NCBI RefSeq assembly: GCF_030063305.1
Contig: NZ_JASISV010000001.1
Span: forward strand, 930,001-994,000
DNA length: 64,000 nt
Reading direction: 5' to 3'
DNA from: Salinibacterium sp. G-O1
GTDB lineage: Bacteria > Actinomycetota > Actinomycetes > Actinomycetales > Microbacteriaceae
This document shows positions 1 to 7,207 of this stretch, piece by piece (the stretch's first letter is position 1; every line of letters starts with the position of its first letter). A program made the translations under genes and the position numbers. Below the pieces are notes generated by a model. That model did not search any database. It was not told the origin of the DNA and saw only the letters and a program-made list of their open reading frames with translations.

Positions 1-564
1 CGACTCGTCGGCTCGACCGAGGCCAACATCTTTGCCTCGGTCTCCGCCGGCATCAACGCGCTGTACGGTCCGCTTCACGGCGGGGCGAACGAGGCCGTGC
101 TCAAGATGCTTGGTGAGATCAAGGCTTCCGGCGAAGGCGTCGAGCAGTTCATCGAACGCGTCAAGAACAAAGAAGACGGCATCCGTCTGATGGGATTCGG
201 CCACCGGGTCTACAAGAACTTTGACCCGCGCGCGACACTCGTCAAAGAGAGCGCCGACGAGGTGCTGTCCGCGCTCGGGGTTCATGACGACCTTCTCGAG
301 ATCGCCAAGGAGCTCGAGGCCGTCGCGCTGGCCGACGACTACTTCATCGAGCGAAAGCTCTACCCGAACGTCGACTTCTACACCGGCGTGATCTACAAGG
401 CGATGGGATTCCCGCCGCGCATGTTCACCGTCCTGTTCGCTATCGGCCGTCTCCCCGGCTGGATCGCCAACTGGCGCGAGATGAACGAAGACCCCCGCAC
501 CAAGATCGGGCGTCCGCAGCAGCTGTACACGGGATCTGAGATCAGGGACTGGCCTCAGCGCTAG
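1..564 (+). CDS. gltA: citrate synthase, C-terminal part (cut by left edge)
   Basis: Condenses oxaloacetate and acetyl-CoA to citrate in the TCA cycle. The frame is open from base 1 and gives 187 residues. All three catalytic elements are present: the His of LHGGANE (fragment residue 26), the His of [13 protein letters not shown] (residue 68) and the Asp of [10 protein letters not shown] (residue 125). The end is intact (..IRDWPQR), so only the N-terminal half is missing, off the window. It is convergent with dapD, and the 353-bp gap between them holds a duplicated hairpin repeat. No classical U-tract terminator follows the stop; the repeats may play that role. Confidence 0.95.
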   Translation, partial: RLVGSTEANIFASVSAGINALYGPLHGGANEAVLKMLGEIKASGEGVEQFIERVKNKEDGIRLMGFGHRVYKNFDPRATLVKESADEVLSALGVHDDLLEIAKELEAVALADDYFIERKLYPNVDFYTGVIYKAMGFPPRMFTVLFAIGRLPGWIANWREMNEDPRTKIGRPQQLYTGSEIRDWPQR

Positions 565-637
565 CCCCTCGGCCGCGCGCCCGTGCGCGCCGCCGCGCAC
601 CCGTGCGCGCCTGCGTGGTCGCGCCGCCGCATCCCAC

Positions 638-745
638 TTTCCACCATCGAGTGTGCGCAAATTGTCGCTAAGCGAGAGCTAAAGCGACAAAACGCGCACT
701 CTCGATCTGCCGGGAGGGGCGGTACGGGCGGGACGCCCGCGCGGC
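638..745. repeat. intergenic hairpin repeat, copy 1 (element A1)
   Basis: First of two near-identical copies (the second is offset by 167 bases). It is an imperfect palindrome. The outer arms ATCGAGTGTGCGC and GCGCACTCTCGAT pair at 12 of 13 positions. The inner arms TTGTCGCT and AGCGACAA pair perfectly around a short AAGCGAGAGCTAA centre. The tail ACGGGCGGGACGCCCGC is itself palindromic. There is no coding potential and no U-tract. Confidence 0.8.
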
Positions 746-804
746 TGCTAGCCGCCGCGCCCGCCGCCGCGCCGCCGCGCGCGTCCCGCGGCATGGCATC
801 CCTC

Positions 805-915
805 TTTCCACCATCGAGTGTGCGCAAATTGTCGCTAAGCCCGAGCTAAAGCGACAAAACGCGCACTCTCGATCTGCCGGGAGGGGGAGGGGGACGGGCG
901 GGACGCCCGCGCGGC
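805..915. repeat. intergenic hairpin repeat, copy 2 (element A2)
   Basis: Second copy of the element at 638-745. The 80-base core differs only at two adjacent loop bases (GA in copy 1, CC in copy 2), and there is a small length change in the G-run before the shared GC-rich tail. The stem bases are unchanged between copies, which fits selection for, or recent duplication of, the folded form. It ends three bases before the dapD stop codon. Confidence 0.8.
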
Positions 916-917
916 CG

Positions 918-1847
918 TTACGCGTGCAGGGTGGAGTTGAGCTCGATGCCCTTGCCAGAACGGGTGAGAACCTCGACCGCGCCGGTCACCGAGTTGCGCC
1001 GGAACAGCAGCCCTGGCATCCCGCTCAACTCGACGGCCTTGACCTTGGCGCCGTCGGCCAGGATGACCTTGGTGCCGGCCGTGACGTACAGCCCTGCCTC
1101 GACGACGGTGTCGTCGCCGATCGAGATTCCGACGCCCGAGTTCGCCCCGAGCAGTGCGCGGGCTCCGATCGAGACGCGCTCCGTTCCGCCGCCAGAGAGG
1201 GTGCCCATGATGGATGCACCACCGCCGATGTCCGCGCCGTCGCCGACCACGACCCCCTGTGAAATGCGGCCCTCGACCATGGAGGTGCCGAGCGTTCCTG
1301 CGTTGAAGTTCACGAAGCCCTCATGCATGACCGTGGTGCCGGGGGAGAGATGGGCGCCGAGGCGCACGCGCGAGGCATCGGCGATGCGCACGCGAGCCGG
1401 CGACAGGTAGTCGAGCAGTCGCGGGAACTTGTCGATGCCGGTTGCGCTGATGCCGGCACGCTGCAGCTGCGGGCGCAGGCGGTCGAAGTCGGCAGGATGC
1501 ACGGGGCCGGCGTTGGTCCACGCGACGATCGGCAGGTGGCCGAAGATGCCATCCAGGTTGATCGTGTTGGGCTTCACGAGCAGGTGGCTGAGCAGGTGCA
1601 GGCGCAGGTAGGCGTCTGGCGTGGACGCCGGCGGGGCATCCAGATCGATCTCCACCGTGCGGAAGTCGAGGGTGACATTGCGACGCTCGTCTGCGCCTTC
1701 GAGGTCTTCGAATTCGGCTGGCGCAATGTACGGATCTGTGCCGTCAGGCAGAGCGCCGAGGGCGGGCTTGGGGAACCAGGTGTCGAGAACGGTTCCATCT
1801 CCGGCTACGGTGGCAAGCCCGTAGCCCCATGCGGCGCGCGAAGTCAT
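918..1847 (-). CDS. dapD: 2,3,4,5-tetrahydropyridine-2,6-dicarboxylate N-succinyltransferase
   Basis: Succinylates tetrahydrodipicolinate in the succinylase route to meso-diaminopimelate and lysine. The 309 residues match the length of the actinobacterial DapD type. The C-terminal half is a left-handed beta-helix of hexapeptide repeats (for example [20 protein letters not shown], then [15 protein letters not shown]), as expected for this acyltransferase family, and the N-terminal domain starts [14 protein letters not shown]. It is divergent from dapE, the enzyme two steps later, with only 26 bp between the starts. A TACTCT hexamer lies 6 nt before the ATG, so the transcript is probably leaderless. 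Confidence 0.93.
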   Translation of the reverse strand: MTSRAAWGYGLATVAGDGTVLDTWFPKPALGALPDGTDPYIAPAEFEDLEGADERRNVTLDFRTVEIDLDAPPASTPDAYLRLHLLSHLLVKPNTINLDGIFGHLPIVAWTNAGPVHPADFDRLRPQLQRAGISATGIDKFPRLLDYLSPARVRIADASRVRLGAHLSPGTTVMHEGFVNFNAGTLGTSMVEGRISQGVVVGDGADIGGGASIMGTLSGGGTERVSIGARALLGANSGVGISIGDDTVVEAGLYVTAGTKVILADGAKVKAVELSGMPGLLFRRNSVTGAVEVLTRSGKGIELNSTLHA

Positions 1848-1853
1848 ACCTCA

Positions 1854-1859
1854 AGAGTA
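1854..1859 (-). promoter_or_regulatory. leaderless -10 element of dapD
   Basis: TACTCT on the minus strand, then TGAGGT, then the ATG of dapD. This is TANNNT with a 6-nt spacer to the start codon. It sits 2 bp from the -10 of dapE. Confidence 0.6.
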
Positions 1860-1861
1860 CT

Positions 1862-1867
1862 TAAACT
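1862..1867 (+). promoter_or_regulatory. leaderless -10 element of dapE
   Basis: TAAACT, then TGGTCGG-type spacer bases 1868-1873, then the GTG start at 1874. Any -35 contact for this promoter would fall inside the first codons of dapD, and vice versa. Confidence 0.6.
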
Positions 1868-1873
1868 GGTCGG

Positions 1874-2959
1874 GTGACTGACACCAACCATGCGATCCCT
1901 CTGCTCGACCTGACGGCGAGCTCGGTCGAGCTCACGCAGCAACTCTGCGACATCGAGTCGGTGTCGGGGGATGAGCGGCTCATCGCAGACGCGATCGTCC
2001 TCTCGCTCACCGGGTGCGATCACCTCGAGATCACGCGGGATGGCGACGCCATCGTCGCGCGCACCACCCTCGGGCGCAGCAAGCGCGTCGTCATCGCCGG
2101 CCACATCGACACCGTGCCGATCAACGACAACCTCCCGGTGGTGGAGGCCGATGGATTCCTCGTCGGCCGTGGAACCGTCGACATGAAGGGCGGCGTCGCC
2201 GTCGCGTTGAAGCTCGCCGCCGAACTGGACGCACCCCCGGTCGACCTCACTTGGATCTGGTACGACCACGAGGAGGTCGCCAGTGCGCTCAACGGTCTCG
2301 GCAGGCTCGCCCGCACCAGGCCCGACCTTCTCGAGGGAGATTTCGCCATCCTGGGTGAGCCAACGAGCGCGAGAATCGAGGGTGGATGCAACGGCACGGC
2401 CCGCGCGACCATCACGCTGCGCGGTCTGAGGGCGCACTCCGCCCGCTCCTGGGTGGGGCACAACGCCATCCACGACCTCGCTCCGGTGCTGGCGATCCTC
2501 GCGGCGTACGAGCCAGCCCAGACCGAGGTGGACGGGCTGGTGTACCGCGAGGGATTGAACGCCGTCGGCATCTCGGGCGGGGTCGCTGGCAACGTGATTC
2601 CCGACCTGGCCGCCGTCAGCGTCAACTTCAGGTTCGCGCCAAACCGCAGCGCCTCAGACGCCGAGGCGCACCTCCGCGAGGTCTTCGCCGGCTTCGATCT
2701 CGAGATCACCGACATGGCCGAGGGTGCACGCCCCGGGCTCGACGCGCCCCTTGCGCAGGACTTCCTCGCCGCCGTCGGTGGGGAGGCCGCCCCGAAGTAC
2801 GGCTGGACCGACGTCTCTCGGTTCTCGGCCCTCGGCATTCCGGCCGTGAACTACGGCCCGGGCGACCCGTTGAAGGCGCACGCCGACGACGAGCGGGTTG
2901 CCGTGAGCGAGATCCTCGAATGCGAGCGGGGGCTGCGTGCGTGGCTGACCGCGCCCTAA
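1874..2959 (+). CDS. dapE: succinyl-diaminopimelate desuccinylase
   Basis: Removes succinate from N-succinyl-LL-diaminopimelate in lysine and peptidoglycan precursor synthesis. It is an M20 family di-zinc hydrolase of 361 residues. The metal and catalytic motifs are in order: AGHIDTVP, GRGTVDMKGG, YDHEEV, LGEPTSARIEGG and a C-terminal KAHADDERV His. The inserted dimerisation domain carries LRGLRAHSARSW. The GTG start is supported by a leaderless TAAACT hexamer 6 nt upstream. The next gene starts inside its last codons (19-nt overlap), so the two are probably cotranscribed. Confidence 0.93.
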   Translation: MTDTNHAIPLLDLTASSVELTQQLCDIESVSGDERLIADAIVLSLTGCDHLEITRDGDAIVARTTLGRSKRVVIAGHIDTVPINDNLPVVEADGFLVGRGTVDMKGGVAVALKLAAELDAPPVDLTWIWYDHEEVASALNGLGRLARTRPDLLEGDFAILGEPTSARIEGGCNGTARATITLRGLRAHSARSWVGHNAIHDLAPVLAILAAYEPAQTEVDGLVYREGLNAVGISGGVAGNVIPDLAAVSVNFRFAPNRSASDAEAHLREVFAGFDLEITDMAEGARPGLDAPLAQDFLAAVGGEAAPKYGWTDVSRFSALGIPAVNYGPGDPLKAHADDERVAVSEILECERGLRAWLTAP

Positions 2960-4167
2960 CCCTTTCTGCCCGCTACCGGCGCACGCCGTGGTGGGTGAAG
3001 GTGATCGTCATCTTCGCCGCGTCCAGGGTGGTCACCACCGCGATCATGCTGTGGTTTGCCGCCAGGCAGGGCACCAATGCCTGGACCGCAGCGCACCCAG
3101 ACTATTTCGATTTCGCGGCCATCTGGGACGGCCACTGGTACTACATCATCAGTGTCGTGGGCTATCCCACGAGCCTGCCGCTGACCGCGGACGGCAACAT
3201 CGCCGAGAACGCCTGGGCCTTCATGCCGGCGTATCCCGCGGTCGTCAGGCTGTTCATGGAGCTGACCGGCCAGAGCTTCCCCGTCGTGGCGGTGTTCGTG
3301 TCTGTGGGCTTCGCCCTTGCCGCGGCCCTCATGTTCTACAAGCTCATGCGGCTCGTGGTGCCGGCCAGTACGGCACTCTTTTCGGTCGTGCTCTTCTGTG
3401 TTGCGCCGTTGTCGCCGATCCTGCAGGTGACGTACGCGGAGCCGATGCACCTTCTGCTGCTCACCCTCGCGCTCTACCTGCTGATCCGGCGCAGCTATTG
3501 GATGCTCATTCCGGTGATCGCCGTCATGTCGCTCACCCGCCCCAGCGGCCTGGCGTTCGCCCTGACGATGCTGCTGCACGTCGCTCACCGGTGGTGGATG
3601 CAGCGGCCGCAGGCACGCAACAGGCAGGCGTTCCCGCTACGCGAGCGGGTCGCATCCATCGTCGTGGGGCTCTTCAGCGCCCTGTGTGGCATTGCCTGGC
3701 TTCTCATCGCCTGGGGCGTCACCGGGTCGCTGGAGGCGTACACACGCACAGAGTTGGCCTGGCGCGCCGCCTACATCGGGCAGGGCGAGCTTGTTCCCTT
3801 CACTGCCTGGGTGAGTGCCACGAGCTTCTGGGCTCCCTGGTTCGGGATGCCACAGCCGTTGCTTCTCCTCCTGCTCGTGATCGTCGTCACAGGTTTTTTC
3901 GCGTTGCTGGCATCGCCCTGGTCTCGCCGTATCGGAGTCGACCTGCGGCTGTGGATCGTCAGTTACTCGCTGTACCTGCTGGCCGTATTCTTCCCGCAGT
4001 CGAGCATTTTTCGACTCCTCGTGCCGCTCTTCCCCGCGCTCGGCCTGCTGGCACTTCCGAAATCAAAGACCTACCGGGTGCTGCTGGTTGCCCTGTGCAT
4101 AGTGGGCCAGGTGGCGTGGGTGGACATCGGCTGGTGGGTCGACGGCGTTGACTGGACGCCACCGTAA
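2941..4167 (+). CDS. GT-C type membrane glycosyltransferase, PIG-V-like (mannosyltransferase family)
   Basis: About 408 residues with many hydrophobic segments. The first follows TPWWVKVIVIFAASRVV. A large periplasmic loop contains IWDGHWYYIISVVGYP and, further on, FMPAYPAVVRL. WDGxWY followed by PxYP is the hallmark of PIG-V-like polyprenyl-phosphate-mannose-dependent glycosyltransferases, so it probably adds a sugar outside the membrane to a lipid or protein acceptor. The substrate cannot be read from sequence. GTG 2941 lies inside the last codons of dapE (19-nt overlap), which suggests translational coupling. A later GTG at 2990 would cut into the N-terminal cytoplasmic segment. Confidence 0.75.
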   Translation: MADRALTLSARYRRTPWWVKVIVIFAASRVVTTAIMLWFAARQGTNAWTAAHPDYFDFAAIWDGHWYYIISVVGYPTSLPLTADGNIAENAWAFMPAYPAVVRLFMELTGQSFPVVAVFVSVGFALAAALMFYKLMRLVVPASTALFSVVLFCVAPLSPILQVTYAEPMHLLLLTLALYLLIRRSYWMLIPVIAVMSLTRPSGLAFALTMLLHVAHRWWMQRPQARNRQAFPLRERVASIVVGLFSALCGIAWLLIAWGVTGSLEAYTRTELAWRAAYIGQGELVPFTAWVSATSFWAPWFGMPQPLLLLLLVIVVTGFFALLASPWSRRIGVDLRLWIVSYSLYLLAVFFPQSSIFRLLVPLFPALGLLALPKSKTYRVLLVALCIVGQVAWVDIGWWVDGVDWTPP

Positions 4168-4249
4168 GGCGCACCGCGCAGCCCTCGTTTTCTCGATAGG
4201 CGAGGAATGAACGATAATAGAAACGAATCTTTGTGAAAGGGGAACCATC

Positions 4250-4423
4250 ATGGCTGCCATGAAACCGAGGACCGGTGACGGGCCGATGGAGGCTGTCAAA
4301 GAAGGTCGCCTCATTATCGTCCGCGTGCCGCTCGAGGGTGGAGGACGACTCGTCGTCTCCGTCAACGACGCCGAGGCGAAGGAACTCCACGACGCTCTTG
4401 CCGGAGTCGTCGCAACAGTCTGA
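4250..4423 (+). CDS. DUF3117 family protein (57 aa)
   Basis: A small conserved actinobacterial protein beginning MAAMKPRTGDGPMEAVKEGR and ending in a beta-rich segment with VPLEGGGRLVVSV. This matches the DUF3117 family in both length and motif order. Its function is unknown. The start is preceded by a Shine-Dalgarno sequence GAAAGGGG (4235-4242) at a spacing of 7, and a GATAAT hexamer lies at 4213-4218, so this gene has a short leader unlike many neighbours. A strong terminator follows within 10 bases of the stop, so it is a monocistronic unit. Confidence 0.9.
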   Translation: MAAMKPRTGDGPMEAVKEGRLIIVRVPLEGGGRLVVSVNDAEAKELHDALAGVVATV

Positions 4424-4429
4424 CTGTTC

Positions 4430-4471
4430 CAGATCGGACGTCGCCTTCGGGCGGCGTCCGATCTGTTTTTT
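4430..4471 (+). terminator. intrinsic terminator after the DUF3117 gene
   Basis: A 16-bp stem, CAGATCGGACGTCGCC against GGCGGCGTCCGATCTG (one G-T pair), a TTCG tetraloop and a run of six T. It also faces the convergent O-methyltransferase gene and may stop both. Confidence 0.92.
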
Positions 4472-4489
4472 GCCCTCAGTAACGGGAGG

Positions 4490-5122
4490 TCAGTCGGTCA
4501 GCTTGGTGAGCTGAAGCAGACCGTCGCCCACCGGTGACAGGGCGCAGATGACGTCATCGGAGCTGGCGATCTCGCTGAGCAGGAACCGGAAGTTCGCCAC
4601 CACGTCGTCGCGCTGAGCCGGATCGGCCACCCTGCCCTTCCAGAGCGCGTGGGCGACAACAACCGTGCCACCCTTGCGGGCCAGTCGCAGCCCATGCTCC
4701 ACATACTCGATCACGGACTGCGGGTCTCCGTCGATGAAGACCAGGTCGTAGCTGCCCTCGTTCATCCGGGGCAACACGTCCAGGGCTCGACCGCAGATGA
4801 GCCGGATGCGGTTTGCTGGGATTCCGGCATCGCCGAAAGCCTTGCGGGCCTGCTGCTGGTAGTCCAGCTCTGAGTCGATAGTAGTGAGAACGGCCTCTGG
4901 TGCACCGTGCATCAGCCACATTCCGCTGACGCCAAGGCCGGTGCCGATCTCGATCATGTTGGTAGGGCCGGTCGCCGCGGCGATTACAGCCAGCTGGGCG
5001 CCCATCGATGGGGATATCGGTTCGATTCCGAGTTCGAAGGAATGCAGGCGCGCCGCTCCGATGTCGGTGCGTTCGACGGCAAACTCCTCGGCGAACTTCC
5101 AGCTCAACAGCTTTTCTGACAC
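4490..5122 (-). CDS. O-methyltransferase, class I SAM-dependent (COMT-like)
   Basis: 210 residues, typical of the small bacterial O-methyltransferase family related to catechol O-methyltransferase. The SAM-binding glycine motif is IEIGTGLGVSGMWL, followed by the acidic TTIDSELDYQQQARKAF and the metal-site region DLVFIDGDPQ. The substrate is not predictable. Start GTG 5122 has a good Shine-Dalgarno, GAGGAGC. In M. tuberculosis the orthologous gene (Rv1220c, from memory) lies beside sigE; here it lies directly beside tatB. Confidence 0.85.
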   Translation of the reverse strand: MSEKLLSWKFAEEFAVERTDIGAARLHSFELGIEPISPSMGAQLAVIAAATGPTNMIEIGTGLGVSGMWLMHGAPEAVLTTIDSELDYQQQARKAFGDAGIPANRIRLICGRALDVLPRMNEGSYDLVFIDGDPQSVIEYVEHGLRLARKGGTVVVAHALWKGRVADPAQRDDVVANFRFLLSEIASSDDVICALSPVGDGLLQLTKLTD

Positions 5123-5173
5123 GTGGTGCTCCTCACAGGGCCAACTCTATGGTTACTTGCGCCATACAGCGGC

Positions 5174-5179
5174 TATCCT
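5174..5179 (+). promoter_or_regulatory. leaderless -10 element of tatB
   Basis: TATCCT, 6-nt spacer GAGCGA, then GTG 5186. It decides the start: an upstream in-frame codon at 5123 would add residues that overlap the promoter and precede the conserved Tat membrane helix. Confidence 0.6.
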
Positions 5180-5185
5180 GAGCGA

Positions 5186-5557
5186 GTGTCCTTCGGTCTC
5201 ACTTTCGACAAACTTCTCGTCATCGGGATTATTGCTGTCTTCCTGCTCGGTCCCGAGCGCCTTCCTTACTACGCCTCCCAACTCGCTCGACTGGTCAAGT
5301 CGATCAGGCGGATGGCAGACGGCGCCAAAGAGCGCATGCGCGAGGAGATGGGTCCCGACTTCGACGACATCGACTGGAAGAAGATGGATCCGCGGCAGTA
5401 CGACCCGCGTCGAATCATCCGCGAGGCGCTGCTCGACGGTCCGGACGAGCCAGCGGCGCCCGCGGTCGTCCGGCCGCCAGCCGAGTCCGCATATGCCCAG
5501 CGGCAGCGAACGCTGAGCGAAAATCTGCCCGCTCCGCACGACGCAGAGTCGACCTAG
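5186..5557 (+). CDS. tatB: Sec-independent protein translocase subunit TatB
   Basis: Twin-arginine translocase component of 123 residues. Its N-terminal membrane helix (FDKLLVIGIIAVFLLGPERLP) contains the conserved FLLGPERLP hinge. An amphipathic helix follows (SQLARLVKSIRRMADGAKER), then a charged disordered tail. TatA proteins are shorter and have FGxxxLP hinges; the Glu in the helix end and the length favour TatB. TatB binds folded twin-Arg substrates with TatC at the plasma membrane. The start chosen is the GTG that sits 6 nt after TATCCT. It is convergent with the dehydrogenase gene, 6 bp away. Confidence 0.9.
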   Translation: MSFGLTFDKLLVIGIIAVFLLGPERLPYYASQLARLVKSIRRMADGAKERMREEMGPDFDDIDWKKMDPRQYDPRRIIREALLDGPDEPAAPAVVRPPAESAYAQRQRTLSENLPAPHDAEST

Positions 5558-5563
5558 GTCTCA

Positions 5564-7141
5564 CTAGCGCCGTCGCAGCGCCTTCAGCACCTTCAGGGTG
5601 GTCGTCATCATCCCGACCATTGACTCGAATTCGGTGCCCGTGCGCGGCAGGTTCAGGATGCCCGTCGACTCGGAAACGGTGCGCGCCTCGACGAATCGCA
5701 ACAGACCTTCGGTTCCGTTGCGCCGACCCATCCCCGAGCGCTTCATGCCGCCCATGGGCGCGTCCGTGCTCGAGAACGACGCGCGGTAGCCCTCGTTGAT
5801 GTTGACGCTGCCGGCGTCGAGGAGATCGGCCACGCGTCGTCCCCTCGCGCGCGAGCCCGTGAAGACTGACGCGTTGAGCCCGAAGTCGGTGTCGTTTGCT
5901 GCCGCAATCGCCTCGGCCTCATCACCCACGACGGTGATGGCGACGACGGGCCCGAACGTTTCATGGGCGAAGCACTCCATGTTGGCGGTGACGTCGGTCA
6001 GCACCGTCGGTTCGAAGAAGAACGGGCCGAGGTCGGGGCGAGCCCTGCCCCCGGCAAGCACGGTGGCTCCCTTGGCGACGGCGTCATCCACATGCCTGGT
6101 CACGCGTTCGAGCTGGGCGGCCGACGTGAGCGAGCCGACGTCGGTGGTGAAGTTGAGGGCAGCGCCCTGACGAAGACCCTTCGTGCGCTCTGTGAACGCG
6201 CGCGTGAAGTCGGCCGCCACCGATTCGACGACGAAGATGCGCTCGGAGGACATGCAGAGCTGGCCCATCGACGAGAAGACGGCGTATGCGGCGCTGGCGG
6301 CGATCTCGACCGGATCGACGTCGTCGAGCACGATCAGCGGGTTCTTTCCCCCGAGTTCGAGTGACGCTCCGGTGAGCGTTGACGCGGCGCGCTCGCCGAC
6401 TTTCGTACCGGTCGCGGTCGATCCGGTGAAGCAGACGTAGTCGGCCGCGTCCACCACGGCATTGCCGATCTCGGCACCGTCGCCGGCCACGACCGCCCAC
6501 AGGGCCTCGGGAACTCCGGCGTCGATGAACGCCCTGCGGGAGGCGAGAATCGACAACGCCCCCTGGTTATCGGCCTTCTGCACTATGCCGTTACCAGCGG
6601 CGAGGGCAGGAACTACATCCATGATCGACAGCGCGATCGGGTAGTTCCACGGGGTGATGACCCCGACGACGCCCTTTGGCTTGTAGCTCACACGGGTCTG
6701 CATGACGATCGGGATGCCCGCCCGGTGGCGGCGCGTCCTCAGCACGCTGCGCGCAGACAGCGCGTAGTACCGGGTCACTGATGCCCCCTCGAACACCTCC
6801 TCGTAGGCCTGCCCGCGCGTCTTGCCGCTCTCGGTTTGCAGGATGTCGAGCAGCTCGCTCGTGCGCTCCAACAGCAGATCGTGTGCCTTCAGCAGCACGG
6901 CGCGGCGGTAGGCGAAGCCGGCGGAACGCCAGAATGTCTGGGCGACGTGGGCGGCGGCAGTGGCATCCGCGACGTCGCTGGCGTGTGACAGCGGCAGGGC
7001 GTGCAGCACCGTGCCGGTGAACGGCGCGATGACGTCGGCGGTCGTGCCGCTGGTGGCTGTTAGGTCGGCAACCAGTTGGGCCGTCCTGGCGTCGCTGATC
7101 GGGATCGTTCGGCTCGTGCTTGTTCGCGACAGTGCGGGCAT
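5564..7141 (-). CDS. gabD2: NAD(P)-dependent succinate-semialdehyde dehydrogenase-type aldehyde dehydrogenase
   Basis: An aldehyde dehydrogenase superfamily enzyme of 525 residues. The catalytic Cys is in GQLCMSSER (about residue 296) and the general base Glu in LELGGKNP (about residue 262). The cofactor region is GVVGVITPWNYP, and VCFTGSTATGTKVG follows. Overall resemblance is to the mycobacterial GabD2 group, which oxidises succinic semialdehyde to succinate. No GABA transaminase lies nearby, so the physiological aldehyde is not certain. The leaderless TAGGCT lies 6 nt before the ATG. It is divergent from the transporter gene at 7208, which may share regulation. Confidence 0.8.
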   Translation of the reverse strand: MPALSRTSTSRTIPISDARTAQLVADLTATSGTTADVIAPFTGTVLHALPLSHASDVADATAAAHVAQTFWRSAGFAYRRAVLLKAHDLLLERTSELLDILQTESGKTRGQAYEEVFEGASVTRYYALSARSVLRTRRHRAGIPIVMQTRVSYKPKGVVGVITPWNYPIALSIMDVVPALAAGNGIVQKADNQGALSILASRRAFIDAGVPEALWAVVAGDGAEIGNAVVDAADYVCFTGSTATGTKVGERAASTLTGASLELGGKNPLIVLDDVDPVEIAASAAYAVFSSMGQLCMSSERIFVVESVAADFTRAFTERTKGLRQGAALNFTTDVGSLTSAAQLERVTRHVDDAVAKGATVLAGGRARPDLGPFFFEPTVLTDVTANMECFAHETFGPVVAITVVGDEAEAIAAANDTDFGLNASVFTGSRARGRRVADLLDAGSVNINEGYRASFSSTDAPMGGMKRSGMGRRNGTEGLLRFVEARTVSESTGILNLPRTGTEFESMVGMMTTTLKVLKALRRR

Positions 7142-7147
7142 GGCGCC

Positions 7148-7153
7148 AGCCTA
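7148..7153 (-). promoter_or_regulatory. leaderless -10 element of the aldehyde dehydrogenase gene
   Basis: TAGGCT on the minus strand, spacer GGCGCC, then ATG at 7141. Confidence 0.6.
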
Positions 7154-7194
7154 CGCTTGCGGCATGGCAGAGCGCCTATGGTCACCTCGGTCAC

Positions 7195-7200
7195 TACAAT
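7195..7200 (+). promoter_or_regulatory. -10 element of the GPH transporter gene
   Basis: TACAAT followed by 7 nt (TACGAAA) and ATG 7208. The transcript would have little or no leader. This supports ATG 7208 over the upstream in-frame ATG. Confidence 0.5.
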
Positions 7201-7207
7201 TACGAAA

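Larger units (their letters stand above)
565..917. other. gene-free gap between gltA and dapD filled by GC-rich repeats
   Basis: These 353 bp separate two convergent genes. The first 70 bases are a nearly pure G/C stretch with a direct repeat of the form CCGTGCGCGCC. They are followed by two copies of a roughly 110-nt repeat, listed separately. Open frames exist on both strands but consist of Arg/Ala/Pro low-complexity translation of the repeats, have no credible start signal and are not called as genes. Confidence 0.7.

Noticed and set aside
561-849. 88-residue open frames on both strands of the gltA-dapD gap
   Set aside because: They translate the duplicated GC-rich hairpin repeat into low-complexity Arg/Ala/Pro sequence, have no start signal and mirror each other.
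638-915. Two-repeat CRISPR or tRNA remnant
   Set aside because: The repeats are about 80-110 nt with internal dyad symmetry, no uniform spacers, no cas gene in the window and no cloverleaf.
2386-2940. Extending the PIG-V-like gene upstream into dapE
   Set aside because: Those codons are the out-of-frame reading of dapE, whose own motifs are intact. The membrane protein begins sensibly at GTG 2941.
5123-5185. Longer N-terminus for TatB from the codon at 5123
   Set aside because: It would place 21 non-conserved residues before the Tat helix and cover the TATCCT promoter element.
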